This document shows positions 42,437-51,911 of a DNA stretch of 64,000 nucleotides, in pieces. A model generated the notes under the pieces. The model did not search any database. It was given only the letters and a program-made list of their open reading frames with translations, and was not told the origin of the DNA. The position numbers and the translations under genes were made by a program. Origin of the DNA: Sanguibacter keddieii (GTDB taxonomy: Bacteria; Actinomycetota; Actinomycetes; Actinomycetales; Actinomycetaceae); assembly GCF_001064145.1 (NCBI RefSeq), contig NZ_JVOJ01000050.1, positions 33,836 through 97,835 on the forward strand. The letters run 5' to 3'. The stretch's first letter is position 1; each line of letters begins with the position of its first letter.

Positions 42437-43878
42437 GTTGTTTCGCTGCTGTCGTCGGTTGGGGTAAGTCCGGGCAAGGCGCTGCCGGTGCGCTGCTCGC
42501 GCGCGACTGGCAGGTGCGTGCCTTCGATGCGCGCGGGGGACAGTCCCTGTTCTTCGATGACGTTGCCGGCGTCGATGTTCACGTCGACGATGATCCCGAG
42601 GCTCTTGCACGTGCGATCGTCGAGGCGGGCCCCGACATCGTCGTCGTGTCTCCGGGCATTCCCGCACACCACCCGGTCTTCTCCGCCAGCGAGGCCGCCG
42701 GTATCGAGGTGTGGGGCGAGGTTGAACTCGCCTGGCGTCTGCAGGAGGAAGGCCCGCACGCGGGCCGCCCGTGGCTGGTCGTGACCGGCACGAACGGAAA
42801 GACGACGACGGTCGGCATGCTCGGCGAGATCCTGCGCTGCGCGGGCATTAAGGCCGAAGATGTCGGCAATATCGGTACGCCGATTACGCGGGCGATTGAC
42901 TCCGACGCCGAGGTGTTCGCGGTGGAGCTGTCCAGCTTCCAGCTGCACACGGCCCGGACGGTCTCGCCCCTGGCGTCGATCTGCCTGAACGTGGATGCCG
43001 ATCACCTGGACTGGCACGGCAGCGTGGAGGCGTACGCGGCCGATAAGGCGCGCGTCTACGAGAACACGATCCGCGCATGCGTCTACCCCGCGTCCGATCG
43101 GCGCGTGGAGCAGATGGTGGAGAACGCCGACGTTGTGGAGGGGGCTCGCGCGATCGGGCTGACCCTCGGTGCACCGACAGTCTCCCAGTTCGGCATCGTT
43201 GAGGGCCTGCTGGTCGACCGCGCATTCGTGGATAACCGCGCGCGTCACGCTGTCGCCCTCGCGCACATTTCTGACTTGGCGGGGGCGTATGGCCCCCACC
43301 CGTCCGCCGCGGTCGTGTCGGACGCCCTGGCTGCTGCGGCCCTTGCCCGCGCCTACGGTGTTGAGCCCGAGGCCGTCGAGGCGGGGCTGCGCGCGTTCCG
43401 GCCGGCCGGACACCGTCGCGCGATCATCGCCCACGCCGCGGACCTGACCTGGGTTGACGATTCGAAGGCGACGAATGCGCACGCCGCGCGCGCCTCCCTC
43501 GCGGGACTGCCGCCGCGCAGCGCGATCTGGATCGTCGGTGGTGACGCAAAGGGACAGGACTTTACGGAGTTGATCCGCCAGGTCGAGCCGACGCTGCGCG
43601 GCGTCATCGTCATCGGCGAGGACCGCGCGCCTCTCGTGGAAGCGCTGCAGGCCGGTGCCCCGGACGTTCCCCGCGTCGAGGTCGACGGCCACGAGGACTG
43701 GATGTTCTCGGTCGTCAACGAGGCCGTGGCCCTGTCCATGCCGGGCGACACCGTCGTGCTCGCCCCGGCCTGCGCCTCGTGGGATCAGTTCGACAACTAC
43801 GGTCAGCGTGGCGACGCGTTTGCTGATGCAGTGTCGCGCCTGGCGGCCCAGTGGGGGAGCGCCGGTGGCGACGAATAA
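42433..43878 (+). CDS. murD: UDP-N-acetylmuramoylalanine--D-glutamate ligase
   Basis: A 481-residue ligase adding D-Glu to UDP-MurNAc-L-Ala. The nucleotide-binding start AVVGWGKSGQGAAGALLARDW differs slightly from the usual GxGxSG, the ATP loop is TGTNGKTTTVGML, and VELSSFQL, LNVDADHLDWHG, and the C-terminal RRAIIAHAADLTWVDDSKATNAHAA and APACASWDQFDNYGQRGDAF motifs are present. ATG 42433 overlaps the mraY stop by 4 bp. The 3' end overlaps ftsW by 14 bp. Confidence 0.93.
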   Translation: MSCFAAVVGWGKSGQGAAGALLARDWQVRAFDARGGQSLFFDDVAGVDVHVDDDPEALARAIVEAGPDIVVVSPGIPAHHPVFSASEAAGIEVWGEVELAWRLQEEGPHAGRPWLVVTGTNGKTTTVGMLGEILRCAGIKAEDVGNIGTPITRAIDSDAEVFAVELSSFQLHTARTVSPLASICLNVDADHLDWHGSVEAYAADKARVYENTIRACVYPASDRRVEQMVENADVVEGARAIGLTLGAPTVSQFGIVEGLLVDRAFVDNRARHAVALAHISDLAGAYGPHPSAAVVSDALAAAALARAYGVEPEAVEAGLRAFRPAGHRRAIIAHAADLTWVDDSKATNAHAARASLAGLPPRSAIWIVGGDAKGQDFTELIRQVEPTLRGVIVIGEDRAPLVEALQAGAPDVPRVEVDGHEDWMFSVVNEAVALSMPGDTVVLAPACASWDQFDNYGQRGDAFADAVSRLAAQWGSAGGDE

Positions 43879-45121
43879 GCGCGGCTGGCACATCCCGACG
43901 ATCACGCTGCCTCGCATCCGATTCGGGTCGGGACAGGAACGCAAGGATGATCCGGCGATGACGTACTACCTCGTCATCGTGCCGGCTCTGCTGCTGTCGG
44001 TATTTGGCCTCATCATGGGCTTTTCGGCGCAGACCGTGACGGCGATCGCGCACGGGGAGAATCCCTACACGGCGTACGCTCGCCCGCTGATCATCATCCT
44101 TGTGTCGCTCGTGATCGCGACGATCGTCCTGCTCGTGCCACAGCGGTGGCTCATGCACCTGGCCCCCGTCATGTTCGTCGGTGCGCTTGGTTTCCAATCC
44201 CTGGTCCTCAGCCCTTTGGGGCGCTCTGAGGGTGGTAACGCGAACTGGGTGAAGGTGGGTCCGATCATGGCCCAGCCCTCCGAGTTCCTCAAGCTTGCGC
44301 TCATCGTGTTCCTGGGTTTCATGGTCTCGAAGTCGGCGTCGAAGCGCGGCGATTGGAAGGCCATGAGTGTGGCCGTCGGCCTACCGATCCTGACGGCGCT
44401 CGGCGCGGTCATGCTGGGCCGAGACATGGGCACCGCGATGGTCGTGGCCGTCGGCGCACTGGGAGCCATGTGGGTCGCGGGTCTGCCCAAGCGTTGGTTC
44501 GGCGGCCTCATCATGCTCGCCGTCCCGACGATGGTGCTGCTCGTTTTGTCGAACCCGACCCGTATCCGCCGTATCCTGGCGATTCTTCCGGGCACCTCAA
44601 AAGGACCGGACGAGTCCGCTCCCGAGCAGATCGACCACTCGCTGTGGGCGCTGGGCTCGGGTGGCCTGACCGGCCTCGGGCCGGGTGCCTCGCGCGAGAA
44701 GTGGAACTACCTGCAGGCCGCGCACACGGACTTCATTTTTGCGATCGTCGGCGAGGAATTTGGCCTGCTCGGAGCCCTCGGCGTGCTTGTGTGCCTGGGC
44801 CTGCTGATCTGGGGCATGTTCCGCGTGGCGCGCGAATCCTCGGATCTGTTTGTGACGATCGTGTCCTCGGGGGTTGCCTCGTGGATCGGCATTCAGACGG
44901 TCATCAACGTCCTGTCCGTGACAGGACTGGGACCGGTCATTGGTGTGCCTCTGCCGCTCGTGTCCTACGGCGGTTCGTCGTTCCTGTTTACGATCACCGC
45001 GATTGCCGTTGTCGCCTCGTTTGCTCGAGCGCGCGCGGGCATTTGGATGATCGGCCGTCCGGACGAGGCCTCGGCTGGGCGTGATCCCCGCCTCGCCCCT
45101 CGCCGTCGCGCGGCGCGCTAA
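43865..45121 (+). CDS. ftsW: Septal glycosyltransferase FtsW (SEDS family)
   Basis: A 418-residue polytopic protein that polymerises lipid II at the septum with FtsI. It has about ten helices, the catalytic-region segment GGNANWVKVGPIMAQPSEFLKLALIVFLG, the AAHTDFIFAIVGEEFGLLGALGV motif and PLPLVSYGGSSFLF near the end, all SEDS hallmarks. GTG 43865 lies inside the end of murD behind GGGGGAG; the frame is open further upstream but not conserved. The tail is basic (DPRLAPRRRAAR). murG has its own likely promoter in the 72-bp gap. Confidence 0.93.
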   Translation: MATNKRGWHIPTITLPRIRFGSGQERKDDPAMTYYLVIVPALLLSVFGLIMGFSAQTVTAIAHGENPYTAYARPLIIILVSLVIATIVLLVPQRWLMHLAPVMFVGALGFQSLVLSPLGRSEGGNANWVKVGPIMAQPSEFLKLALIVFLGFMVSKSASKRGDWKAMSVAVGLPILTALGAVMLGRDMGTAMVVAVGALGAMWVAGLPKRWFGGLIMLAVPTMVLLVLSNPTRIRRILAILPGTSKGPDESAPEQIDHSLWALGSGGLTGLGPGASREKWNYLQAAHTDFIFAIVGEEFGLLGALGVLVCLGLLIWGMFRVARESSDLFVTIVSSGVASWIGIQTVINVLSVTGLGPVIGVPLPLVSYGGSSFLFTITAIAVVASFARARAGIWMIGRPDEASAGRDPRLAPRRRAAR

Positions 45122-45156
45122 GACGCCTGCGGCACCTGGTGGCCAGCGCGGCTCGC

Positions 45157-45162
45157 TACACT
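45157..45162 (+). promoter_or_regulatory. Candidate internal promoter (-10) before murG
   Basis: TACACT lies in one of the few real gaps of the dcw cluster, 31 bp before the murG ATG, which also has AAAGGAG. It would give murG-murC-ftsQ a transcript independent of mraZ. Confidence 0.5.
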
Positions 45163-45193
45163 GGTGTCACGCACACGCGTAAAGGAGACGCAT

Positions 45194-46318
45194 ATGGTCA
45201 AGGTTGTGATGGCTGGCGGCGGCACTGCCGGTCACGTGAATCCTCTGCTGGCGACGGCGGCGCAGCTGCGCGAGAGCGGCGCTGAGGTTGTCGTCCTGGG
45301 GACGAAGGCTGGTTTGGAGGCGGATCTGGTTCCCGCCGCGGGATTCCCGCTCGTGGAGATTCCCCGCGTTCCGTTGCCGAGGCGTCCCTCCCTGGCGTTC
45401 TTCACTCTCCCCGGTCGTTTCGCGGATGCCGTGAAGCGTTGCGCGCAGGCGCTTGAAGGCGCTGACGTGCTCGTCGGTTTTGGCGGCTACGTGTCGACGC
45501 CCGCGTACATTGCGGCGAAGCGCGCGGGTGTCCCGATCGTCATTCACGAGCAAAACGCGCGCCCCGGTCTGGCGAATAAGGTGGGCGCACGCAACGCGGC
45601 GGTCGTCGCTCTGACGTTCCCCTCCTCTCCGCTGAAGGCGCGCAACGGCCACACGGTCGTGACGGGCCTGCCGCTGCGTGCGGCGATCGCTGAGCTTGCG
45701 GACCGCCGCGCGGATGCGCAGGGCGCTGCCCAGGCGCGCCGCGAGGCGGCGGAGCGCCTCGGCGTCAACCCGGATGCGCCCACGCTGCTGGTGACGGGCG
45801 GCTCCCTGGGAGCCTTGCACGTCAACGAGTCGATGACGGGTGCGGCGGACGCGCTGCCGGAAGGCGCGCAGGTCGTACACTTGACGGGCCGTGGCAAGGA
45901 CGAGCCTGTTCGCGCAGCTGTCGAGGACGCCGGACTGTCGGACTGCTGGCACGTGATCGACTACCTGACGACGATGGAGGATGCGCTGGCTGTTGCGGAT
46001 CTCGTCGTGTGTCGTTCGGGCGCGGGAACGGTGGCCGAGATGGAGGCCCTGGGCCTGCCCTGCATCTACGTGCCGCTGCCGATTGGTAACGGTGAACAGC
46101 GTCTGAACGCGGCGGACCACGTGGCCGCCGGCGGCGCGCAGCTCATCGATGACAAGGGTTTCACGGCCGACTTTGTGCGCCGCAACGTGTTCCCGCTGCT
46201 GGGCTCGACCCGCCTGGCGGACATGGCGGCGGCCTCGCAGTCGCTGGGCCGCGCGGGAGCCGCCCGCGCGCTGGCGGATCTGGCTCTTGAACAGGTGAAG
46301 GAGGCCGGCAATGAGTGA
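45194..46318 (+). CDS. murG: UDP-GlcNAc--lipid I N-acetylglucosaminyltransferase MurG
   Basis: A 374-residue GT-B glycosyltransferase producing lipid II. The first glycine loop is AGGGTAGHVNPLLA, the second GFGGYVSTPAYIAA, then HEQNARPGLANK, VTGGSLGALHVNESM and the UDP-GlcNAc site RSGAGTVAEMEALGLPCIYVPLP. ATG 45194 has AAAGGAG 7 nt upstream; the longer frame from 45164 lacks support. The stop overlaps murC by 8 bp. Confidence 0.95.
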   Translation: MVKVVMAGGGTAGHVNPLLATAAQLRESGAEVVVLGTKAGLEADLVPAAGFPLVEIPRVPLPRRPSLAFFTLPGRFADAVKRCAQALEGADVLVGFGGYVSTPAYIAAKRAGVPIVIHEQNARPGLANKVGARNAAVVALTFPSSPLKARNGHTVVTGLPLRAAIAELADRRADAQGAAQARREAAERLGVNPDAPTLLVTGGSLGALHVNESMTGAADALPEGAQVVHLTGRGKDEPVRAAVEDAGLSDCWHVIDYLTTMEDALAVADLVVCRSGAGTVAEMEALGLPCIYVPLPIGNGEQRLNAADHVAAGGAQLIDDKGFTADFVRRNVFPLLGSTRLADMAAASQSLGRAGAARALADLALEQVKEAGNE

Positions 46319-47702
46319 GCCGACGCTGCAGGATCGTTTCCATCTGATTGGTATCGGCGGCGCGGGCATGAGCGTCGTCGCGGAGCTGCTGGCTTCGCGG
46401 GGTGCCACGGTCGAAGGCTCTGACCGCGAGGAGTCTGCCGTTCTCGAGCACCTGCGTTCGGTGGGCGTTCGGGTCTTCGTCGGGCACGAGGCCTCGCACG
46501 TGGATCCGAGCTCGGTGGTCGTGGTCTCGACGGCGATCCGCGAGGATAATCCGGAGCTGGCTATTGCACGCGAGCGCGGCCAGCTGGTCATTCACCGCTC
46601 GCAGGCTCTCGCTCTTGCGGCGTCGGGCATGCGCTTTGTCGGCGTCGCCGGCGCGCACGGGAAGACGACGACGTCGGGCATGCTTGCGATCGGCCTGTCG
46701 GCCTGCGGGCTGGACCCGTCGGTGGCCGTGGGCGGCGTGCTGCCCCAGCTGGGCACCGGCGCGCACCTGGGCGGTGGGGACGTGTTCGTCGCCGAGGCCG
46801 ACGAGTCGGACGGCTCGTTCCTGAACTACACCCCGGCGATCGAGATCGTCACTAACGTCGAGCCCGATCACCTGGATCGATACCACTCCCGCGAGGAGTT
46901 CGAAGATATTTTCTTTGAGTTTGCTCGCCGCATGGTCCCCGGAGGCTTGCTGGTCACCTGCGCTGAGGACGAGGGTGCCGTTCGTCTGGCGCAATCGGCG
47001 CGCGCCGAGGGGCTGCGAGTCGTCACCTACGGTCGCGTTGAGCGTTCGCTGCACACACCTGACGTCGTGATCTCGAACGTTCGTGTGGAGGCCCACGGGG
47101 CTAGCGCATCCCTGACGTGGGGAGAGCGCAGCGCCTCGCTGGCGCTGAGCGTCCCCGGCGAGCACAACGTGCTCAATGCGGCCGCCGCGTGGGTGGCAGG
47201 CATCGAATGTGGGTTGTCGCCTCAGGCGATCGCCGACGGGTTGGGAGAGTTTACCGGCGCGGCGCGTCGCTTCGAGGCGCGCGGCCAGGTCGGTTCGCGT
47301 CGCCTGTTCGACGACTACGCCCACCATCCGACGGAGGTGGAGGCCGCGATCCGCGAGGCGCATGTCGTGGCGGGCGAGGGCGGTGTGACCGTCGTGTTCC
47401 AGCCGCACCTCTACTCGCGCACGCGTATCTTCGCGGAGCGTTTCGCCCAGGCGCTGTCGGGCGCGGACCACGTCGTGCTGGCGGGCATCTACGGCGCCCG
47501 CGAGGATCCCGAGCCGGGAGTCGACTCGAGCCTCATTTCCTCGCGCATCGAGGGCGCGTCCTACGTCGAGGACATGCATGAGGCCGCCCGCCTGGCTGCT
47601 TCGCTGACCCCCGAGGGGGGCGTGTGCCTGACGATGGGCGCCGGTTCGATCACTCACTGTGCGCCCGACGTGCTCAATGAGTGGAAGCGGATGGAGGCAT
47701 GA
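46311..47702 (+). CDS. murC: UDP-N-acetylmuramate--L-alanine ligase
   Basis: A 463-residue ligase adding L-Ala to UDP-MurNAc, first step of the stem peptide. The substrate loop FHLIGIGGAGMSVVAELL is at residues 11-28, the ATP loop GAHGKTTTSGM near 120, then VAEADESDGSFLNY, NVEPDHLDRY and the C-terminal YAHHPTEVEAAI, VVFQPHLYSRTR segments. It starts inside the end of murG and its stop overlaps ftsQ by 4 bp. Confidence 0.95.
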   Translation: MSEPTLQDRFHLIGIGGAGMSVVAELLASRGATVEGSDREESAVLEHLRSVGVRVFVGHEASHVDPSSVVVVSTAIREDNPELAIARERGQLVIHRSQALALAASGMRFVGVAGAHGKTTTSGMLAIGLSACGLDPSVAVGGVLPQLGTGAHLGGGDVFVAEADESDGSFLNYTPAIEIVTNVEPDHLDRYHSREEFEDIFFEFARRMVPGGLLVTCAEDEGAVRLAQSARAEGLRVVTYGRVERSLHTPDVVISNVRVEAHGASASLTWGERSASLALSVPGEHNVLNAAAAWVAGIECGLSPQAIADGLGEFTGAARRFEARGQVGSRRLFDDYAHHPTEVEAAIREAHVVAGEGGVTVVFQPHLYSRTRIFAERFAQALSGADHVVLAGIYGAREDPEPGVDSSLISSRIEGASYVEDMHEAARLAASLTPEGGVCLTMGAGSITHCAPDVLNEWKRMEA

Positions 47703-48649
47703 GGCCACCGTCGCCGAGGCGTCCGGGAGGAGCTCGCTCCAACGAGGAGCGGCCGTCGCACGTGGAGGAGACCGCCTCGTCTTTCGATGAGATCGTGTCC
47801 CCGTCTGAGGGCGAGGTGGCGCAGGAGCCGAAGCGTCGTCCCGCGTCGCTCACGGAGCGCCGCCGCGCGCGTACGACCGTGGACCGGCCGATGCCTGTCG
47901 CCGATGCTGCGTCCCTGCTGGGTGGCGAGGAGGCGACGGATTTGGGGGATCGCCTGCGTGAGCGTACCCGCGCGCGTCGCATCCTCCTTGCTCGTCGCAT
48001 CGCGCTCACGCTTGTGATGCTCGCGCTCGCAGCGGGAGGCGTGTGGGTCGCGTTCTTCTCGCCCGTCTTCGCATTCTCCTCGTCCGCGGTCGTTGTCTCG
48101 GGCGAGGATGGCACGCTGGTGACGGCTGATTCCGTGCGTTCGTCGATCGCGTCCTTCGAGGGGGTTCCGCTCACGCGCCTGAACACGCAGGCGGTAGCTC
48201 GCGCGGTCGAGTCCAACGTGGCGGTGCGTTCGGCGAGCGTGTCGCGTCGATGGCCGACGAGCCTGCGCGTGTCGGTGACGATGCGGACGGGCATGGCTGT
48301 CGAGGCCGCGTCGGGTGGCTACTGGCTGGTGGACGATCAGGGCGTCGCCTTCCAGCAGGTGCCGTCGGCGGGGGAATACCCGCTCGCGACGCTCCCGGAG
48401 GACCGGGCGACCGGCGCGGCTGATATTGCCTCCGTGCTGGGCGCGCTGGACGAGGCGACGCGCGCCCAGGTGGCTGCCGTGACGTCGACGGGAACTCAGG
48501 TGAACTTCACGCTGCGCGGTGGCCAGACTGTCAAGTGGGGAACCCGCGGAGATGCGCCGCAAAAGGCACGGGTGTTGGCCACTCTGCTGGCGAACGTGCA
48601 GGCGAGTACCTACGACGTGTCCTCGCCGAATCACCCTGTGACCAGTTAA
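47699..48649 (+). CDS. ftsQ: Cell division protein FtsQ
   Basis: A 316-residue bitopic divisome protein. A long charged cytoplasmic N-terminus (about 100 residues, rich in Arg, Glu and Ser) is followed by one helix (residues 101-120), then a POTRA domain (FSSSAVVVSGEDGTLVTADSVRSSIASFEGVPLTRLNTQAVARAVESNVAVRSASVSRRWPTSLRVSVTMRT) and the beta domain (VDDQGVAFQQV). ATG 47699 overlaps the murC stop. A 127-bp gap before ftsZ probably holds an ftsZ promoter. Confidence 0.92.
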   Translation: MRPPSPRRPGGARSNEERPSHVEETASSFDEIVSPSEGEVAQEPKRRPASLTERRRARTTVDRPMPVADAASLLGGEEATDLGDRLRERTRARRILLARRIALTLVMLALAAGGVWVAFFSPVFAFSSSAVVVSGEDGTLVTADSVRSSIASFEGVPLTRLNTQAVARAVESNVAVRSASVSRRWPTSLRVSVTMRTGMAVEAASGGYWLVDDQGVAFQQVPSAGEYPLATLPEDRATGAADIASVLGALDEATRAQVAAVTSTGTQVNFTLRGGQTVKWGTRGDAPQKARVLATLLANVQASTYDVSSPNHPVTS

Positions 48650-48776
48650 GTCTTTTCTTTTGTCCGCGTGTTGGCTTGAAGGAACGCCCGCGGACCCCTA
48701 GGTTCTTTCCGACACGAAGCACGTTAAACATCAACCTTCAACTAGAGGTTGAGGGTCTGATGCAAGGGAGACATCC

Positions 48777-50030
48777 ATGGCGACACCGCAAAACCACCTG
48801 GCAGTGATCAAGGTCGTCGGCGTCGGCGGCGGCGGAGTTAACGCCGTGAACCGAATGATCGAGGTCGGCCTCAAGGGCGTTGAGTTCATTGCCGTCAACA
48901 CTGACGCGCAGGCTCTGCTCATGTCCGATGCCGAGACCAAGCTTGACATCGGCCGCGAACTGACGCACGGCCTGGGTGCCGGCGCGGATCCGGCCGTCGG
49001 CCGTAAGGCTGCGGAAGATCACATCGAGGAGATCACCGCTGCGCTCGAGGGTGCGGACATGGTGTTCGTGACCGCTGGTGAGGGCGGTGGCACCGGAACC
49101 GGTGCGGCCCCGGTCGTCGCCAAGATCGCCCGCGACGCTGGCGCGCTGACGGTTGGCGTCGTGACCCGTCCTTTCTCGTTCGAGGGCAACCGCCGTGCGG
49201 CTCAGGCCGAGGGCGGCGTGACGACCCTGCGCGAAGAGGTCGACACCCTGATCGTCATCCCGAACGACCGCCTCCTGGAGATCTCCGACGCGAACATCTC
49301 CGTGCTCGACGCTTTCCGCGCTGCCGACCAGGTGCTCCTCTCGGGTGTCCAGGGCATCACCGAACTGATCACCACCCCCGGCCTCATCAACGTGGACTTC
49401 AACGACGTCAAGTCGGTCATGAAGGACGCCGGTTCGGCCCTCATGGGTATCGGAGCGGCAACCGGCGAGGATCGCGCGCTGCGCGCCGTCGAGAGCGCTA
49501 TCTCCTCCCCGCTGCTGGAAGCCTCGATCGACGGTGCCCACGGTGTGCTCATGTTCTTCCAGGGTGGTTCCGACCTCAGCCTGCAAGAGGTCTACAGCTC
49601 CTCGCAGCTCGTGCGCGAGGCAGCCCACCCCGAGGCGAACATCATCTTCGGTAACGTCATCGACGATGCTCTGGGTGACGAGATTCGCGTGACGGTCATC
49701 GCCGCCGGCTTCGACGAGGGCGCGGATGCGACCCTGTCGCGCCCGAACGTTTCTCGCGTGTCCGCTCCGGTGGCTCAGCAGCGTCCCGCTGCCCCCGAGG
49801 CCAAGGCACCGGCCGCCGAGACCGCGCGCATCACCCAGCTGTCGACGCGTCGCCCGCAGCACCGCGCCGACGTCGCGGCTCCCGTGCGTGAGGCCGGCCT
49901 GGCCCCCGTCGAGACGCCCGCTGCCGCTGAGTACGAGGAGTCCGAGTCCGAGCACTCCTTCGAGGTTCCTCGCGTCTATCCCGAGGCACCCGAGAAGGAA
50001 GATCTGGATATTCCTCCCTTCCTGCGCTGA
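48777..50030 (+). CDS. ftsZ: Cell division GTPase FtsZ
   Basis: A 417-residue tubulin homologue forming the Z ring. The GTP loop is [15 protein letters not shown] at residues 14-28, the signature GGGTGTG at 103-109, the T7 loop [11 protein letters not shown] near 210. A variable Ala/Pro/Glu-rich linker follows residue 315, and the conserved C-terminal peptide [10 protein letters not shown] binds SepF and other partners; sepF is encoded nearby. AAGGGAG precedes ATG 48777. The stop TGA shares its A with the pgeF start codon. No ftsA is present, as expected in actinobacteria, where SepF takes that role. Confidence 0.97.
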   Translation: MATPQNHLAVIKVVGVGGGGVNAVNRMIEVGLKGVEFIAVNTDAQALLMSDAETKLDIGRELTHGLGAGADPAVGRKAAEDHIEEITAALEGADMVFVTAGEGGGTGTGAAPVVAKIARDAGALTVGVVTRPFSFEGNRRAAQAEGGVTTLREEVDTLIVIPNDRLLEISDANISVLDAFRAADQVLLSGVQGITELITTPGLINVDFNDVKSVMKDAGSALMGIGAATGEDRALRAVESAISSPLLEASIDGAHGVLMFFQGGSDLSLQEVYSSSQLVREAAHPEANIIFGNVIDDALGDEIRVTVIAAGFDEGADATLSRPNVSRVSAPVAQQRPAAPEAKAPAAETARITQLSTRRPQHRADVAAPVREAGLAPVETPAAAEYEESESEHSFEVPRVYPEAPEKEDLDIPPFLR

Positions 50031-50788
50031 TGAGTGACAAGCTCTGGGCCGGTGCCCGGGTCCACCTCACCGAGGTGGACCCGGGCACCGGTGCGCTATG
50101 CGGCAACGTTGGTCTGCATGTGGGCGACCAGGAGTCGCTCGTGCGCGATCGTCGGCGCGCCCTGGCGGTGGCGCTCGGGCGCGAGATTGTCTGGATGGAT
50201 CAGACCCATTCGACCCGGGTGGATCTCATCGTTCGTGGCGAGAGCGCACCCACCCTGGCGGCCTCCGGAGAGGCGCTCGGTAAGCCCATGACGGGGGAGT
50301 GGGGGCCTGTCGACGCCGACGGCATCATCGTCGACGCCCGCGACTGGCAGGGGGCTCCTGCCCTCGCCGTGCAGACCGCGGATTGCTTGCCCGTCGTTTT
50401 CTCCGCCGCCTCCGGTCAGATTGTCGCAGCCGTGCACGCGGGTCGGCGCGGCCTGCTCGGTGGGATTCTTGAGGAGACCGCCCGGCGCATCCGCAGCCTC
50501 GACGCCGGTCCGATCGACGCCTTGATCGGCCCGGCCATCTGCGGGCGCTGCTACGAGGTGCCTGCCGACATGGCCGACGAGAGCGAAGTGCTCATGCCGG
50601 GCATTCGTTCTGTCACGTCGTGGGGCACTCCTGCACTCGACCTGCCGCGCGCCGCGGCCTCGTCCCTGGCTGCCTGGGGCGTGAGAGTGGACATCGATGA
50701 GCGCTGCACCCTCGAGGATGCCGACCTCTTCTCGTATCGAGCCGACTCGTCCTGCGGACGCCAAGCGCTCATCATCGTTCCCGCCTGA
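50030..50788 (+). CDS. pgeF: PgeF/YfiH-type multicopper-like purine nucleoside phosphorylase family protein
   Basis: A 252-residue member of the YfiH/DUF152 (laccase-domain) family, which in other bacteria edits peptidoglycan precursors by removing L-Ser-containing errors or acts as a purine nucleoside phosphorylase. The metal-ligand set is visible: His in MDQTHSTRVD, Cys in VQTADCLPVVF and His in AAVHAGRRGLLGG (usually AGWRG). ICGRCYEVP and SCGRQALI are near the end. It starts on the last base of ftsZ, as in mycobacteria (Rv2149c). Codons 8-20 form a perfect hairpin in the mRNA, which may limit read-through from ftsZ. Confidence 0.88.
   Translation: MSDKLWAGARVHLTEVDPGTGALCGNVGLHVGDQESLVRDRRRALAVALGREIVWMDQTHSTRVDLIVRGESAPTLAASGEALGKPMTGEWGPVDADGIIVDARDWQGAPALAVQTADCLPVVFSAASGQIVAAVHAGRRGLLGGILEETARRIRSLDAGPIDALIGPAICGRCYEVPADMADESEVLMPGIRSVTSWGTPALDLPRAAASSLAAWGVRVDIDERCTLEDADLFSYRADSSCGRQALIIVPA
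50051..50089 (+). terminator. Perfect 18-bp hairpin inside the start of pgeF
   Basis: The stem 50051-50068 against 50072-50089 is perfect and GC-rich with a 3-nt loop, 21 bp after the ftsZ stop. It lies wholly in coding sequence (ARVHLTEVDPGTGA). It may be an intragenic attenuator or an mRNA 3'-end stabiliser for the ftsZ message. Confidence 0.55.
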
Positions 50789-50966
50789 GGCACCCATGCC
50801 GTCGGGAGAGCTGCGGGCCAGCGGGTTTCCTGTGCCCTGATGTCGACGCGGAAATACCCCATGACGAGGTTCGTCGGCGCAGTCCTCGCGACGCGCCGAG
50901 CGCCCTGCCCGGCGATGCCGCTCGGTAACTGTAGCTTGTGGCTATGCATCGGCTGAAGGAGGAACA

Positions 50967-51419
50967 ATGAGCGAGTCGTTCGGTGCACGCGCACGTAAGT
51001 TTATGGGCTGGTACTCACCGGAGGAGCCCATCGATGAATTCGATGAATTCGACGAGGTGGAAGAGGTAGCTCCCGTGGCCGACATTACCCCCGTGTCCCG
51101 TCCGACCCTGACCAGCATTCGCCGTGATGAGCCGGCTGAGGATCTCACGCGCATCGTGACGATCCACCCCACCGCATACTCTGACGCCGTGACGATTGGC
51201 GAGGCGTTCCGTGATGGCACGCCCGTCATCATCAACCTCACCGACATGGGTGAGGAAGAAGCGCGTCGCCTGGTTGATTTTGCGGCTGGCCTGACCTTCG
51301 GCCTGCGCGGCGTCATCGAGCGCGTCACCAGCCGAGTCTTCCTGCTGTCCCCGGCCACGGTCGAGGTTGCGGGCGACAACGCCTCCGGCCGTCGTGGCTC
51401 CCTCTACAATCAGGGCTGA
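50967..51419 (+). CDS. sepF: Cell division protein SepF
   Basis: A 150-residue membrane-tethering partner of FtsZ. The N-terminal amphipathic anchor reads [16 protein letters not shown], followed by a short acidic repeat ([12 protein letters not shown]) and the SepF core ([73 protein letters not shown]). GAAGGAGG lies 6 nt before ATG 50967 and TAGCTT upstream could be a -10 box, giving it its own promoter in the 178-bp gap after pgeF. Confidence 0.94.
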   Translation: MSESFGARARKFMGWYSPEEPIDEFDEFDEVEEVAPVADITPVSRPTLTSIRRDEPAEDLTRIVTIHPTAYSDAVTIGEAFRDGTPVIINLTDMGEEEARRLVDFAAGLTFGLRGVIERVTSRVFLLSPATVEVAGDNASGRRGSLYNQG

Positions 51420-51427
51420 GGTCGTTC

Positions 51428-51739
51428 GTGGCCGTTCTTGGCTGGATCGGGTGGGGGTTGAGCGTTCTCATCAACCTCTACATGATGGTGCTGTTCGCGC
51501 GCGTCATTCTGGACTGGGTTCAGTTTTTCGCGCGCGGATGGCGCCCGAGTGGGATCGTGCTCGTCCTCGCGAATGTTCTCTACGCGCTGACTGATCCTCC
51601 GATCCGTTGGATTGGGCGCTTCGTTCCGCCCCTGCGCCTCGGTGGCGGCATGGCAATCGATGTCGGTTTCATGCTCTTATTCCTGGTGCTTATCGTTGGG
51701 CAGCGTTTCGCTAGTTTCCTCTACTTTTCGAGCCTGTAG
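51428..51739 (+). CDS. YggT family membrane protein
   Basis: A 103-residue protein with three hydrophobic segments (GWIGWGLSVLINLYMMVLFARVILDWV, VLVLANVLYALTDPPI and GFMLLFLVLIVGQRFASFLYF) and the conserved LYALTDPPIRWIGRFVPP motif of YggT. It follows sepF by 8 bp, the same pair as Rv2147c-Rv2146c. Members are linked to osmotic stress and division, but the mechanism is unknown. The start is GTG 51428. Confidence 0.88.
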   Translation: MAVLGWIGWGLSVLINLYMMVLFARVILDWVQFFARGWRPSGIVLVLANVLYALTDPPIRWIGRFVPPLRLGGGMAIDVGFMLLFLVLIVGQRFASFLYFSSL

Positions 51740-51911
51740 AGCTCAAAACGGGGGATGAGAGGCCCCACAAAAATGTCCCTCACCTCGTGATGGATGTTGC
51801 TCGTGTGACAATTTCAGTTATTATTTTGGTGACGTGATAGCGGGCGGCCTTCCCGGTCGTCCAGGCGCGCGGGTTTCGCGCGTCCAATCGAAACGACCGA
51901 GAGGCGAAGAA

